Positions 16,790 through 24,712 of a stretch of DNA of 47,830 bases are shown piece after piece. Where the stretch lies: positions 1 to 47,830 of the forward strand of contig JAPKGU010000008.1 in the NCBI GenBank assembly GCA_026647565.1, read 5' to 3'. Every line of letters starts with the position of its first letter. Within the stretch, counting starts at the first letter, position 1. The DNA comes from Phycisphaerales bacterium (GTDB taxonomy: Bacteria > Planctomycetota > Phycisphaerae > Phycisphaerales > UBA1924). Below the pieces are notes generated by a model that was not told the DNA's origin, ran no database searches, and saw only the letters and a program-made list of their open reading frames with translations. The translations under genes and the position numbers were made by a program.

Positions 16790-17632
16790 TCAGGACGGCG
16801 CGCCGCGCACGAAGCCCCGATAACACGCCGCGACGCCGAACGTCAGCGATTCAACACGCACGTCCGAGAACCCCGCGCGCTCGATCGCCCGGACCATTTC
16901 TTCTCGAGTCATGAATGTCCCGACGGATCGGGGCAGGTACCGGTACGCCCCGGATCGATCTCCGGAGAGCAGGGTCGCCGTCAGCGGCATGATCCGCTGG
17001 GTGTACAAGTTGTTGACGACCCGCACCAGCGGATTGCGGGGGCGGTCGAACTCCAGCACCACCAGCCGCCCGCCCGGTCTGAGCACGCGCCGAAACTCCG
17101 CGAGCGCACCCGCGGGCGACGCGACATTCCGTATTCCGAACGCGATCGAGACAACGTCAAAGGAGGCATCGGGGAACTGGAGCGCCATCGCGTCCGCCTC
17201 GACGTACTCGATCCGCGCCTTTCCCCCGGCGGCGATCTGCTTCTTCCGAGCCAGTTCGAGCATCTGGGGCGTGAAATCGCCCCCCACCACGCGCCGCGCC
17301 TCCGTGGCGCCGAACATCGCCGTCAGGTCGCCCGTTCCGCAGGCCATGTCGAGGACGTCGTCCCCCGGTCGGACCGACGCCGCCCGGACGGCCCGCCCGC
17401 GCCACGCCTGGTCGATCCCGAAGGAGTGGAGCCGATTGTTCAGGTCATAGGAGCCGGCGATCGCGCCGAACATCCCTCGGACCCGCTCGGGCTTGTCGGC
17501 CCGCCCGTGCGGATCGGCCAGTTCGTTCTCTCCCCAGAGGGGCTTGGGGGCTTGTTCATTCGGGCTGGGCGCGCCGCCCCCCGGGCTGATACTCTTTTGT
17601 TCATCGGTCGCAACGGGTCCGGTCGCGGGCAT
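16790..17632 (-). CDS. ubiE: UbiE/MenG quinone C-methyltransferase
   Basis: A 280-residue SAM-dependent methyltransferase of menaquinone (or ubiquinone) synthesis, acting on demethylmenaquinol at the membrane surface. Signatures: VRGMFGAIAGSYDLNNRLHS, the SAM-binding loop DMACGTGDLTAMF, GGDFTPQMLELAR, and the family pattern IAFGIRNVASPAGALAEFRRVLRPGG. The first 48 residues are a Pro/Ser-rich extension not seen in typical members of about 230-250 residues. ATG 17632 is chosen; the frame stays open to 17683 but would overlap the divergent promoter region of the M48 protease gene. Confidence 0.92.
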   Translation of the reverse strand: MPATGPVATDEQKSISPGGGAPSPNEQAPKPLWGENELADPHGRADKPERVRGMFGAIAGSYDLNNRLHSFGIDQAWRGRAVRAASVRPGDDVLDMACGTGDLTAMFGATEARRVVGGDFTPQMLELARKKQIAAGGKARIEYVEADAMALQFPDASFDVVSIAFGIRNVASPAGALAEFRRVLRPGGRLVVLEFDRPRNPLVRVVNNLYTQRIMPLTATLLSGDRSGAYRYLPRSVGTFMTREEMVRAIERAGFSDVRVESLTFGVAACYRGFVRGAPS

Positions 17633-17685
17633 GCTCGGCGAATCGTAGCGCAGGCCCGATCGGATTCGTGACAGGAGAGCCACGC

Positions 17686-18753
17686 ATGGGCCGTCTACGC
17701 CTTCCGCTCCTCGCCGCCTCCATTGGCGCTCTCTCGCTCGGTCTTGGCGCGTGCTCCGTCAACCCGACCACGGGCCGCAGCCAGTTCAATGTGCTGTCCA
17801 TGAGCCAGGAAGTCGCGATGGGCGAGGAGGCCAAGTCGCAGCTCACCGCCGAGTACGGCGGCTCGATCACGGACGCGAGACTGAACGCGTACGTCTCCGG
17901 CATCGGCAACGCGCTCGCCGCGCAGACAGAGGGCGACTACCCGAACCTGCCCTGGGAGTTCACCCTCCTGGACTCGGACGTCATCAACGCCTTCGCGCTC
18001 CCCGGCGGCAAGGTCTTCATGTCGCGCGGCCTGGCGGAGAAGCTCACGACCGAGGCCGAGCTCGCTGCGGTTCTCGGGCACGAGGTCGGCCACGTGACCG
18101 CGCGCCACTCCGGCCAGCGCGTCAGCCAGTCGCTCGTGGTCACGGGCCTGGTGATCGGGGCCGGCGTTGCCGCAAGCCAGTCCGACAGCGACATGGCCAA
18201 GATCGGAGTTCCCATTCTCGTGGGCGCCGGGGGCCAGGGCTACCTCCTGAAGTTCGGGCGCTCGCAGGAACTGGAGGCCGACGCGCTGGGCGTCCGCTAC
18301 ATGGTGAAGATAGGTTACGACCCGCTCGGTGCCCGCATGGTGCAGGAAGTCCTCGCACGCGAGGGAGGGAAGGGCAAGCAGCCCGAGTTCCTCTCGACCC
18401 ACCCTTACCCCGAGTCACGCATCGAGCAGATCAACAACCTTCTCAAGGGTGAGTACGCGTACACGCAGAACAACCCCGACTACCAGCTCTTCGCCGATCG
18501 ATACAAGGCCGAGTTCCTCGACCCGATCGCGCGCGTGAAGGCCCAGACGAACGCGGACGCACGCAAGGACGCCCAGGTCGCTGCCGCCGCCCTTTCAGGA
18601 CGCCTCGGCGCCGCATTCGCGCCGGGATCGATCCAGACCGCGCCGCGGGCGCAGAACGGCCGACTCATGATCACGGGCGTCGCGGCGCACGACCCCGGCT
18701 CTTGGTGCGCCCATTGCGCGACTCGCACGCCGGACCCATCGACGGGTCCCTGA
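17686..18753 (+). CDS. M48-family metalloprotease lipoprotein
   Basis: A 355-residue zinc protease, likely involved in envelope quality control (BepA/LoiP/HtpX-like clan). A lipoprotein signal ends LGAC with Cys23, so it is probably anchored to a membrane facing the periplasm. The zinc site is HEVGH in AAVLGHEVGHVTARHSG, with the third ligand Glu in QELEADALGVRY. STHPYPESRIEQIN is the conserved C-terminal motif of the group. The last 70 residues are a variable Ala-rich tail with CAHC near the end. AGGAGAG precedes ATG 17686. It is divergent from ubiE with 53 bases between the starts. Confidence 0.92.
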   Translation: MGRLRLPLLAASIGALSLGLGACSVNPTTGRSQFNVLSMSQEVAMGEEAKSQLTAEYGGSITDARLNAYVSGIGNALAAQTEGDYPNLPWEFTLLDSDVINAFALPGGKVFMSRGLAEKLTTEAELAAVLGHEVGHVTARHSGQRVSQSLVVTGLVIGAGVAASQSDSDMAKIGVPILVGAGGQGYLLKFGRSQELEADALGVRYMVKIGYDPLGARMVQEVLAREGGKGKQPEFLSTHPYPESRIEQINNLLKGEYAYTQNNPDYQLFADRYKAEFLDPIARVKAQTNADARKDAQVAAAALSGRLGAAFAPGSIQTAPRAQNGRLMITGVAAHDPGSWCAHCATRTPDPSTGP

Positions 18754-18865
18754 TCACGACGCTTCGTCCGCGCGCGCAGCCGCCAAGCCCGAAGCCGCGG
18801 CGCGGGCCGACCAGAGCGAAACGACACGAGCGAGCCAACAAGAGCGAGAACGAGCAGCGAGTAAG

Positions 18866-18938
18866 TGGAGCGGAGGAGACTCGAACTCCCAACTTCCAGC
18901 TTGCAAAGCTGGCACTCTACCAATTGAGTTACCGCCCC
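18866..18938 (-). tRNA. tRNA-Ala (anticodon TGC)
   Basis: On the minus strand a complete cloverleaf of 73 bases: acceptor GGGGCGG pairing with CCGCTCC, including the G3-U70 pair that identifies alanine tRNAs; anticodon stem CCAGC/GCTGG with loop TTTGCAA (anticodon TGC, reading GCA); T-arm GGGAG TTCGAGT CTCCT. Discriminator base is A. The terminal CCA is not encoded. It lies between the M48 protease gene and the helicase gene. Confidence 0.96.
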
Positions 18939-18969
18939 GACGGTCGAACTGTATTCCGCGCGCCGGCTC

Positions 18970-20943
18970 TCAGGGTGCCGGAGGAGGCGGAAGTGGAGGC
19001 GCCTCGAGCTTCGCGGTGCGGCTTGTGCGCACCTTGCCGAACATGCGCTTGGCCGGCAGCTGCGTCGGCACGATGCCGCCGGGGAACTTGGCCGCCAGTT
19101 TCTCCTGGTCCACCTGCTGAGCCGCGGCGGCGGCGCCGGCCGGCGGCGGCGCGGGTGTCGCGTAGCGATTGAACTTCTGCGACCGGATCTGTCGGAGCTG
19201 CTCGTCCTGCTCGCGCTGCTGGCGATATCCGTCGGGGACCGGTCCGGGCTGGAAATCCGGGTAGTCGAGCTTTGGGATCTCGGTGTTGATCAGGTGCTCG
19301 ATCTGGGTCAGGAGCTCGCCCTGCTCCGGGGTGACGAGCGACCAGGCGACGCCCTGCTTTCCGGCGCGCGCGGTGCGCCCGATGCGATGGACATAGATGT
19401 CGGGGTCTTCGGGCAGGTCGTAGTTGATGACGTGCGTGATGCCATCGACATCGATGCCGCGCGAGGCGAGGTCCGAGGCGATCAGCACCTCGAGCTTCCC
19501 GCTCTTGAGCTGGGCCATGACCGCGTTGCGCTTGCTCTGGGGAAGGTCGCCGTGGATGGCGTGGGCCTCGATGTCCTTGCGCGCCAGGTACTGCACCAGC
19601 TCGTCGCACGTCCGCTTGAGGCGGCAGAAGACGACGGTCAGCGCGGGTTCCTCGTGCGTGAGGAGGTGAGCGAGCAGCCGCTTCTTGTCCCACGGCTGGA
19701 CGCTCAGATAGTGCTGCTGAACGAGCGAGACCGTCAGCGAGCCGGACGACGTGACGATCTTCTCCGGATCGCGCATGTGACGACGCGCCAGTTCCTCGAT
19801 TTCTTTCGAGATGGTCGCCGACACGAACATCGTCTGCCGGTCGGTCGGGCACATCTTGAGGATCTTGCGGATGTCGTCGCGGAAGCCGATGTCGAACATC
19901 CGATCGACCTCGTCGAGCACGGCGAACCTGACGTTGTGCAGGCGCATGTGCCCGCGCTCGACCATGTCGATCACACGCCCCGGCGTGCCGACGATGATCT
20001 CCGGGTTCTTCGCCAGTCGCGCCGCCTGCTGGCGGATCGGCTTGCCCCCGTACACCGTCACCGCGCTCAGCCCCGTGTACCGCCCGAAGTTGGCCAGATC
20101 GTTGTGGATCTGCACCGCCAGCTCACGCGTCGGCCCGAGGATCAACGCCTGGAACGGCTCGCCCGGCACACACATGTTGAGCAGGGGCAGCCCGAACGCC
20201 GCCGTCTTGCCCGTTCCCGTCTTTGCCTGCCCCAGCACGTCCCGGCCGGTGAGTGCGACGGGAACCAGCTGCGCCTGGATCCGCGTCGGGTGCCGGAATC
20301 CGAGCCCCTTGATCGCGCGCTGGATCGGCTCTTTCAGCCCCAGCTGCTCGAACGTCATCTCGGTGTCGAAGATCTCCGGCGAGAGCGGCTTGTGCTCCGG
20401 CACAACCGGGTCCGGCTCGTCAAGGTCGGGATCGTGGTCGTGCACCACCTCGCTCGTATCGCCTGGGACCATCGCGCCGAGCGTGATGTCCTCGTTCGAA
20501 GCCGTGATCGGACGGTCGTCATCAAAGTCCGAGCCGCCTCGCCCGCGTCCCCGGCCACGCCGTCGCCCGCCCCCTCCACCGCCCCCACCGCCGCGATCGC
20601 CACCCCTGTCGCTCCGGGGCCCTCGGTCGCCCCGTCGATCGGGCTGGCCGCGATCCGTGGACCCGTGCGAGCCCTCGCCGCTCGGGCGCGCGTGCCCCGG
20701 TTCAGTTCCGGTTCCCCCGTGTCCCTGCGACTGGCCCTGGTGCGAACCCTCCGCTCCGACGCCGTCCGGACCGGTGCGCCCCTTGGAGCGCCCGCGCCTG
20801 CGCCGACGCTTCTTGCGTGGGGCGCCGTCGCCGGAGGGCGCGCCGGAATCGCCGCGCGGCTCACTGGGGCCGCCGCCGTCGCCGGACGTGTGGTTGGAGT
20901 CGAAGTCTGATGAGGAGAACGAGGGCGTGGCGTCGTCGGGCAT
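18970..20943 (-). CDS. DEAD-box RNA helicase with RG-rich N-terminal extension
   Basis: A 657-residue ATP-dependent RNA helicase. The core (about 200-560) has every family motif: Q motif around FEQLGLKEPIQRAIKGLGF, motif I AKTGTGKT, PTRELA, TPGR, motif II as DEVD (VLDEVDRMFD, Val for Ala), SAT, and HRIGRTARAG. The first 150 residues are disordered and very rich in Arg and Gly (RKKRRRRRGR, GGDRGGGGGGGGGRRRGRGR), a likely RNA-binding tail placed at the N-terminus rather than the more usual C-terminus. The C-terminus is Pro/Ala-rich. It probably acts in ribosome assembly or RNA decay; the particular role cannot be read. It follows tRNA-Ala. Confidence 0.93.
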   Translation of the reverse strand: MPDDATPSFSSSDFDSNHTSGDGGGPSEPRGDSGAPSGDGAPRKKRRRRRGRSKGRTGPDGVGAEGSHQGQSQGHGGTGTEPGHARPSGEGSHGSTDRGQPDRRGDRGPRSDRGGDRGGGGGGGGGRRRGRGRGRGGSDFDDDRPITASNEDITLGAMVPGDTSEVVHDHDPDLDEPDPVVPEHKPLSPEIFDTEMTFEQLGLKEPIQRAIKGLGFRHPTRIQAQLVPVALTGRDVLGQAKTGTGKTAAFGLPLLNMCVPGEPFQALILGPTRELAVQIHNDLANFGRYTGLSAVTVYGGKPIRQQAARLAKNPEIIVGTPGRVIDMVERGHMRLHNVRFAVLDEVDRMFDIGFRDDIRKILKMCPTDRQTMFVSATISKEIEELARRHMRDPEKIVTSSGSLTVSLVQQHYLSVQPWDKKRLLAHLLTHEEPALTVVFCRLKRTCDELVQYLARKDIEAHAIHGDLPQSKRNAVMAQLKSGKLEVLIASDLASRGIDVDGITHVINYDLPEDPDIYVHRIGRTARAGKQGVAWSLVTPEQGELLTQIEHLINTEIPKLDYPDFQPGPVPDGYRQQREQDEQLRQIRSQKFNRYATPAPPPAGAAAAAQQVDQEKLAAKFPGGIVPTQLPAKRMFGKVRTSRTAKLEAPPLPPPPAP

Positions 20944-21065
20944 GAGGGAAGTCTGCTCGGGTCGTAAACTCGTGGCCGGGACGCCCGACTGGGCGCGCCG
21001 AATGCGGCCATGCCGAACCCGTAGGCCCGACCACCAATCTTATGCCGAATCAAGCTCGGATGCGC

Positions 21066-22121
21066 TCACCGCACGCCCGGTTCCGGGAGCGACGCTGAAA
21101 GTGGCCTGGGTCGAAGCGGATACGGAGCCGCGTCCATGAGCGTCACCGACCGCACAACCGGGGGCTCGTCCGGCTTGCCCGAGGCATCCACCGCCACGGA
21201 GGCTAACGCCTTGATGACCTCGGATCCCGACGTCGCCTCCGCGAAGGACGTGTACCGCCCGTCGAGGTGTCTGGTCCCCTCGCGGCTCAGGCAGATGAAC
21301 ACCTGCGAGCCGCCCGTGTTCGGATCGGTCGCCCGCGCCATCGAGAGAACGCCAAAGTCGTGCGGCAGCGTCGACGGCTCGAGGTCGATCGAATAGCCCG
21401 GACCCCCGTTGCCGCTCGCCGTCGGATCACCGAACTGGATCACGAATGGCGATCCGTCAGCCCGAACCGGCACGATCCGATGCACGCGGATGTCCGTGTA
21501 GAACCCGCCCCTGGCCAGGTCCAGGAAGTTCCACGCGGTGTTCGGCGCGGCGTCCGGCCGAAGCGAGAACCGGATCTCCCCCAGCGTTGTCTGCACCACG
21601 GCGACCTGATCGACGTACGCGCGGATTCCGGTGTACGCCGACTCCTCCGCCGGACCGAAAACCACCACCCCCTCGCGCCCATCGAACGACGGACGCCCGG
21701 TCTTCGGGTCCATGAACCACGGCGCGTTCGTCGCCGGATTCAGGAGCATCGCCGGCTTCGGCTCGATCATCGGCTGCAGCACGAGCGCCGCGCCCACCGG
21801 CGTCTCACCGACAAACAGCTGTGCATAGAGCACCCGCGGCGACGAAGCCCGCCACAGAATCGGAAAGTGCGCACCGAGGTCGACCCGCCCCGCCTCCACG
21901 GCCGACGAGCCCACCACCGAACCGGTCACCGGCTCGAGCAGTCGGATCGAGGGCGAACCGTCCGCTCCCTCCGGCACCTCAACGACGATCGGCAGCGGCC
22001 GATCCACCCCGTTGTAAAGACGCACCGGTGCGAGCTGCGCCTCGGCCGCGCACAGCACTCCCAAGGAGAGCCCGACCGCGCCGAGCAGGCGATGCCACGC
22101 GTGCGAGAGGCAGTTCTTCAT
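21066..22121 (-). CDS. Exported cyclophilin-type peptidyl-prolyl isomerase
   Basis: A 351-residue protein with a Sec signal (HRLLGAVGLSLGVLCAAEAQ, cleavage probably after AEA). Residues about 35-180 are an N-terminal domain of unknown fold. The cyclophilin domain (about 185-335) shows VVQTTLGEIRFSLRPDAAPN, FYTDIRVHRIVP, VIQFGDPTASGNGGPGY, and SQVFICLSREGTRHLDGRYT. The catalytic Arg in DIRVHRIV and the Phe/Gln set typical of the family are largely retained. It likely assists folding in the periplasm. ATG 22121 was chosen because the signal begins there; the open frame extends to 22301 without similarity. The prepilin gene ends 38 bases upstream. Confidence 0.9.
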   Translation of the reverse strand: MKNCLSHAWHRLLGAVGLSLGVLCAAEAQLAPVRLYNGVDRPLPIVVEVPEGADGSPSIRLLEPVTGSVVGSSAVEAGRVDLGAHFPILWRASSPRVLYAQLFVGETPVGAALVLQPMIEPKPAMLLNPATNAPWFMDPKTGRPSFDGREGVVVFGPAEESAYTGIRAYVDQVAVVQTTLGEIRFSLRPDAAPNTAWNFLDLARGGFYTDIRVHRIVPVRADGSPFVIQFGDPTASGNGGPGYSIDLEPSTLPHDFGVLSMARATDPNTGGSQVFICLSREGTRHLDGRYTSFAEATSGSEVIKALASVAVDASGKPDEPPVVRSVTLMDAAPYPLRPRPLSASLPEPGVR

Positions 22122-22159
22122 ATGGATCAGCGTAGCGGACCGCGGCGAGCACGACCCGA

Positions 22160-22909
22160 TTATCCGGGGCCGCCCGGCTCCGCGTTCGACGTCGAGTTGT
22201 CGAGGTGCTCCCAGGCGGATCGCATCGCCGCGGCACTCTCGTCGTCGTCTTCCGATTCCGGCAACAGACTCCGGAACGAGCCGGCGACGTCGGAGAACCA
22301 AACGATCGCAAGATCGGCCCGGAGCACATTGGCGCCGAACCTGTGATTGAAGTCCATCTGGGTCCGCATGCCGTCAGCCGCCAGAGCGGAACGGGCCGGC
22401 TCAATCTGGAACAGCTTGGTCTGGCCGTTGGGACCGATGCCGCGGTACTGGAAGTTCCCGACGATCTCGCCGGCCTCACCCTTCCACAGCCGCGCATACT
22501 TCGTGAAGGGATGGTTGCCGGTGTGCGACGGGCAATAGAACACCGGGGGCGCCGGCAGGTACTCACCCTCGAACAGCAGCCCCAGACCGTCCCACAGCCG
22601 GGCGCTCGACTCGTCTTCTCGCAGATCGGCGTTCTCGTGCGTGCGCAGCACGATCGTGTCGGCCAGATACCCGTCCTCATCGCGTGAGCCGGAGTTCACG
22701 AACACCGAGTGCGGGATGTGCTGACGCGAATCGTCCGCGTACATCGCGATCGCCAGACCGATCTGTCGCTCGTTCGAAGAGCAGACGATTCGGCGGGCGG
22801 TCTCCTTCGCCTGGTGCATGCCCGGAACGAGCACGCCGATCAGCAGCGCGACGACCGCAAGGGTCACCAGCACGTCGATCATCGAGAAGCCGCGCGCCGA
22901 GCGATGCAC
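22160..22909 (-). CDS. Prepilin-type protein, DUF1559-like, Asp at +5
   Basis: A pilin-like protein of the kind abundant in planctomycetes. HRSARG is followed by FSMIDVLVTLAVVALLIGVL; the residue at +5 is Asp instead of the usual Glu. CSSNERQIGLAIAMYADDSR is the helix typical of these proteins, and NHRFGANVLRADLAIVWF near the C-terminus resembles the H-X9-DG motif. GTG 22909 is preferred because GGAGGG lies about nine bases upstream and gives an eight-residue leader; the frame is open to 23029, and ATG 22999 would give an unusually long basic leader. It is 249 residues from the chosen start. It may form a surface fibre or be a passenger of the pseudopilus machine. Confidence 0.8.
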   Translation of the reverse strand: MHRSARGFSMIDVLVTLAVVALLIGVLVPGMHQAKETARRIVCSSNERQIGLAIAMYADDSRQHIPHSVFVNSGSRDEDGYLADTIVLRTHENADLREDESSARLWDGLGLLFEGEYLPAPPVFYCPSHTGNHPFTKYARLWKGEAGEIVGNFQYRGIGPNGQTKLFQIEPARSALAADGMRTQMDFNHRFGANVLRADLAIVWFSDVAGSFRSLLPESEDDDESAAAMRSAWEHLDNSTSNAEPGGPG

Positions 22910-23254
22910 CCCGGAGCCCTCCGCGAGGGAATACCCCCGAGCAATACGCGCCGCGCACCGCCAAGATCCGCACAAGTTGCCGATGCCACGAGGTCGCATC
23001 CGGCCTCTCCGCACGCCCCGGAACAGCACCGGGGCTGCGCCATGTTAATGGGAGATCAAGGCGTTCGCAAGCCGGAATCGTCCAATCCGCGACACTTGAG
23101 CCACTGTTCCTATCACACTCCGAACGTGCTCGCCCAAAATGTGACCCATTCCCGTGGACAACCACTCCAACGAGGCATCCCTTTGAGCCCGTTCGCGTAT
23201 AGACCCAGGCCACGACGGGCCGATCGCGGAGTTGCCGTCGAGGAGCGTGGGGTC
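22910..23254. other. Divergent intergenic region upstream of the sigma factor
   Basis: About 345 bases between the divergent prepilin and sigma-factor genes (less if the prepilin starts upstream). A small hairpin CCCCGG/CCGGGG lies at 23016-23034. I cannot identify a convincing promoter; autoregulation by the neighbouring ECF factor would be expected but no clear ECF motif pair is visible. Confidence 0.4.
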
Positions 23255-23830
23255 ATGGCGGATAGACGAGAACATGACGACGCGGACCTGGACCTGATGA
23301 GGCGTGTGGCCTCGAACGAGGAGACCGCCGTCGCGGAGCTGTACGACCGATTCGGGTCGCTGGTGTTCAGAATGGCCTTCCAGGCGATGCCAACCCGAGC
23401 CGAAGCCGAAGACGCCGTGCAGGAGGTCTTTGTCCGGCTGTGGCGCACCGCCGGTCGCTACGACCCCAAGCGTGCGGCGCTGGTCACTTGGGTCATGCTC
23501 ATCTCCCGCAGGCACCTTGTGGATAAGTTGCGTCGGTCGCGCGCACGGGTTCGTGCGGGCACGCTGGACGAGAGCCAGTCGGGGGTTGCCGGGGCTTTCG
23601 AGGTCGCGATTTCGAGTCCCGAGCGACAGGAACAGTTTGCATCGCTCATGAAAAAGATCGAAACTCTGCCTGAGCTGCAGCGGACCGTGGTGGTTCGTGC
23701 CTATCTCGGAGGTCAGACGCTCAGGCAGATCGGTGAAGAACTTGGAACGCCGCTGGGGACCGTGAAGTCGGCGCTGAGCCGGGCACTGGTGCGGCTCAGG
23801 GAACGGGTGAATGAGGAGCCGGTGGCATGA
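23255..23830 (+). CDS. ECF-family RNA polymerase sigma factor
   Basis: A 191-residue sigma factor with region 2 (about 20-90; LYDRFGSLVFRMAFQAMPTR, AEDAVQEVFVRLWRTAGRYD) and region 4 (about 130-185; LPELQRTVVVRAYLGGQTLR and GTPLGTVKSALSRALVRLRE), no region 1.1 or 3. The DAVQEVF and W segments resemble the SigK-like group that works with RskA-type anti-sigma factors. ATG 23255 has AGGAG about ten bases upstream. Its stop overlaps the start of the next gene (ATGA), which encodes the likely membrane anti-sigma factor. Targets are unknown. Confidence 0.93.
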   Translation: MADRREHDDADLDLMRRVASNEETAVAELYDRFGSLVFRMAFQAMPTRAEAEDAVQEVFVRLWRTAGRYDPKRAALVTWVMLISRRHLVDKLRRSRARVRAGTLDESQSGVAGAFEVAISSPERQEQFASLMKKIETLPELQRTVVVRAYLGGQTLRQIGEELGTPLGTVKSALSRALVRLRERVNEEPVA

Positions 23831-24627
23831 AGACGTATGAACTGATCGAGATGTCGCTGCTTGACGCCTACGGCCTCCTGGACGATCAGGAACGTGAGAC
23901 GTTCGAGCGCGCCTTCGCTGCCGCCGCGCCAGCCGTGCAGGCCCAGGTCCGGCGCGAGCAGACGCGGTTCGCGTCGATGGACATGCTCCTTCCCGACGTG
24001 AACGCCCCCATCGATCTCCGCGCCCGCGTCCTGGAACGCGTGCGGAAGGCGATCGCCGCCCAGGACCAGGGCGCGGTGCGCCACGCCGCGCCGGGCGTCC
24101 CCGCCATCACCGGCAGCCGGCGCGTCTCGGCTGTGTGGCGAGCCGGCGCCCTGGCGTGCGCCGCGGCGGCCGTCGTCTTCGCCGTCACCACCATCGACAT
24201 GCGCGTCAAGTACGACCAGCTCGCCTCCGCGATCCAGAACGATCGCCTGCTGGCCGAGCTGCTCGCCGGCTCCGATCGTTCGGACCTCCGCGATCTTCTC
24301 TTCGACGCCAAGACCGAGCGCGTCGTCTTCTCCTCGACCGATCCCGCCCTCGCCGGCGAGGCCTCCCTCTGGACCAATCCCGACTGGGACGACAGCCGCC
24401 TTTTCTATCTCAATCTCCCGCGCCAGACCGGAAACGCATACAAGCTCGCCCTCATCGACGACGCGGGCAACATCGTCAGCGTCGTCGCCGAGTTCGACTC
24501 CAGCGGCGGACTCATGACCCGCACGATCCCCTCCACTGGCGCCGCCCAGAAGCTCGCGATCGTCGGCCCCGGTGCCGCCGGCTCCGAGACGACCCTCATG
24601 GTCGCCAAGCCCCGCCCGAAGGCGTGA
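23827..24627 (+). CDS. RskA-like membrane anti-sigma factor
   Basis: A 266-residue single-pass membrane protein. The cytoplasmic part (about 1-95; ELIEMSLLDAYGLLDDQERE) is the sigma-binding domain and lacks the HxxxCxxC zinc motif, so it would be a non-zinc type. The membrane segment is at about 104-122 (RAGALACAAAAVVFAVTT). The outer domain (about 130-265) resembles the C-terminal domain of RskA-like proteins (LFYLNLPRQTGNAYKLALID and a final beta-rich stretch). It overlaps the sigma gene by four bases. Regulated proteolysis of such proteins releases the sigma factor; that is knowledge of the family, not seen here. Confidence 0.87.
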   Translation: MKTYELIEMSLLDAYGLLDDQERETFERAFAAAAPAVQAQVRREQTRFASMDMLLPDVNAPIDLRARVLERVRKAIAAQDQGAVRHAAPGVPAITGSRRVSAVWRAGALACAAAAVVFAVTTIDMRVKYDQLASAIQNDRLLAELLAGSDRSDLRDLLFDAKTERVVFSSTDPALAGEASLWTNPDWDDSRLFYLNLPRQTGNAYKLALIDDAGNIVSVVAEFDSSGGLMTRTIPSTGAAQKLAIVGPGAAGSETTLMVAKPRPKA

Positions 24628-24660
24628 TCAAGCCGCACATCCCAAAGAGACCATGCACCG

Positions 24661-24692
24661 GGAGGACGCGAGAGCGTCCTCCTGTCTCCTTT
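24661..24692. terminator. Hairpin terminator between convergent genes
   Basis: GGAGGACGC (24661-24669), loop GAGA, GCGTCCTCC (24674-24682), followed by TGTCTCCTTTG. A nine-pair stem with a tetraloop, placed between the anti-sigma gene and the convergent coiled-coil gene. Confidence 0.75.
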
Positions 24693-24712
24693 GTCGAGCG
24701 AGATCGTGCGAC

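Noticed and set aside
18866-18938. tRNA-Ala as integration site of a mobile element
   Set aside because: No integrase gene, no duplicated tRNA end and ordinary housekeeping genes on both sides.
19294-20910. Long open frame opposite the DEAD-box helicase
   Set aside because: Shadow of the helicase; no signature and low-complexity text.
22999-23029. Longer N-terminus for the prepilin from ATG 22999 or 23029
   Set aside because: Would give a leader of roughly 40-50 residues; GTG 22909 has a good ribosome site and gives the usual short leader.
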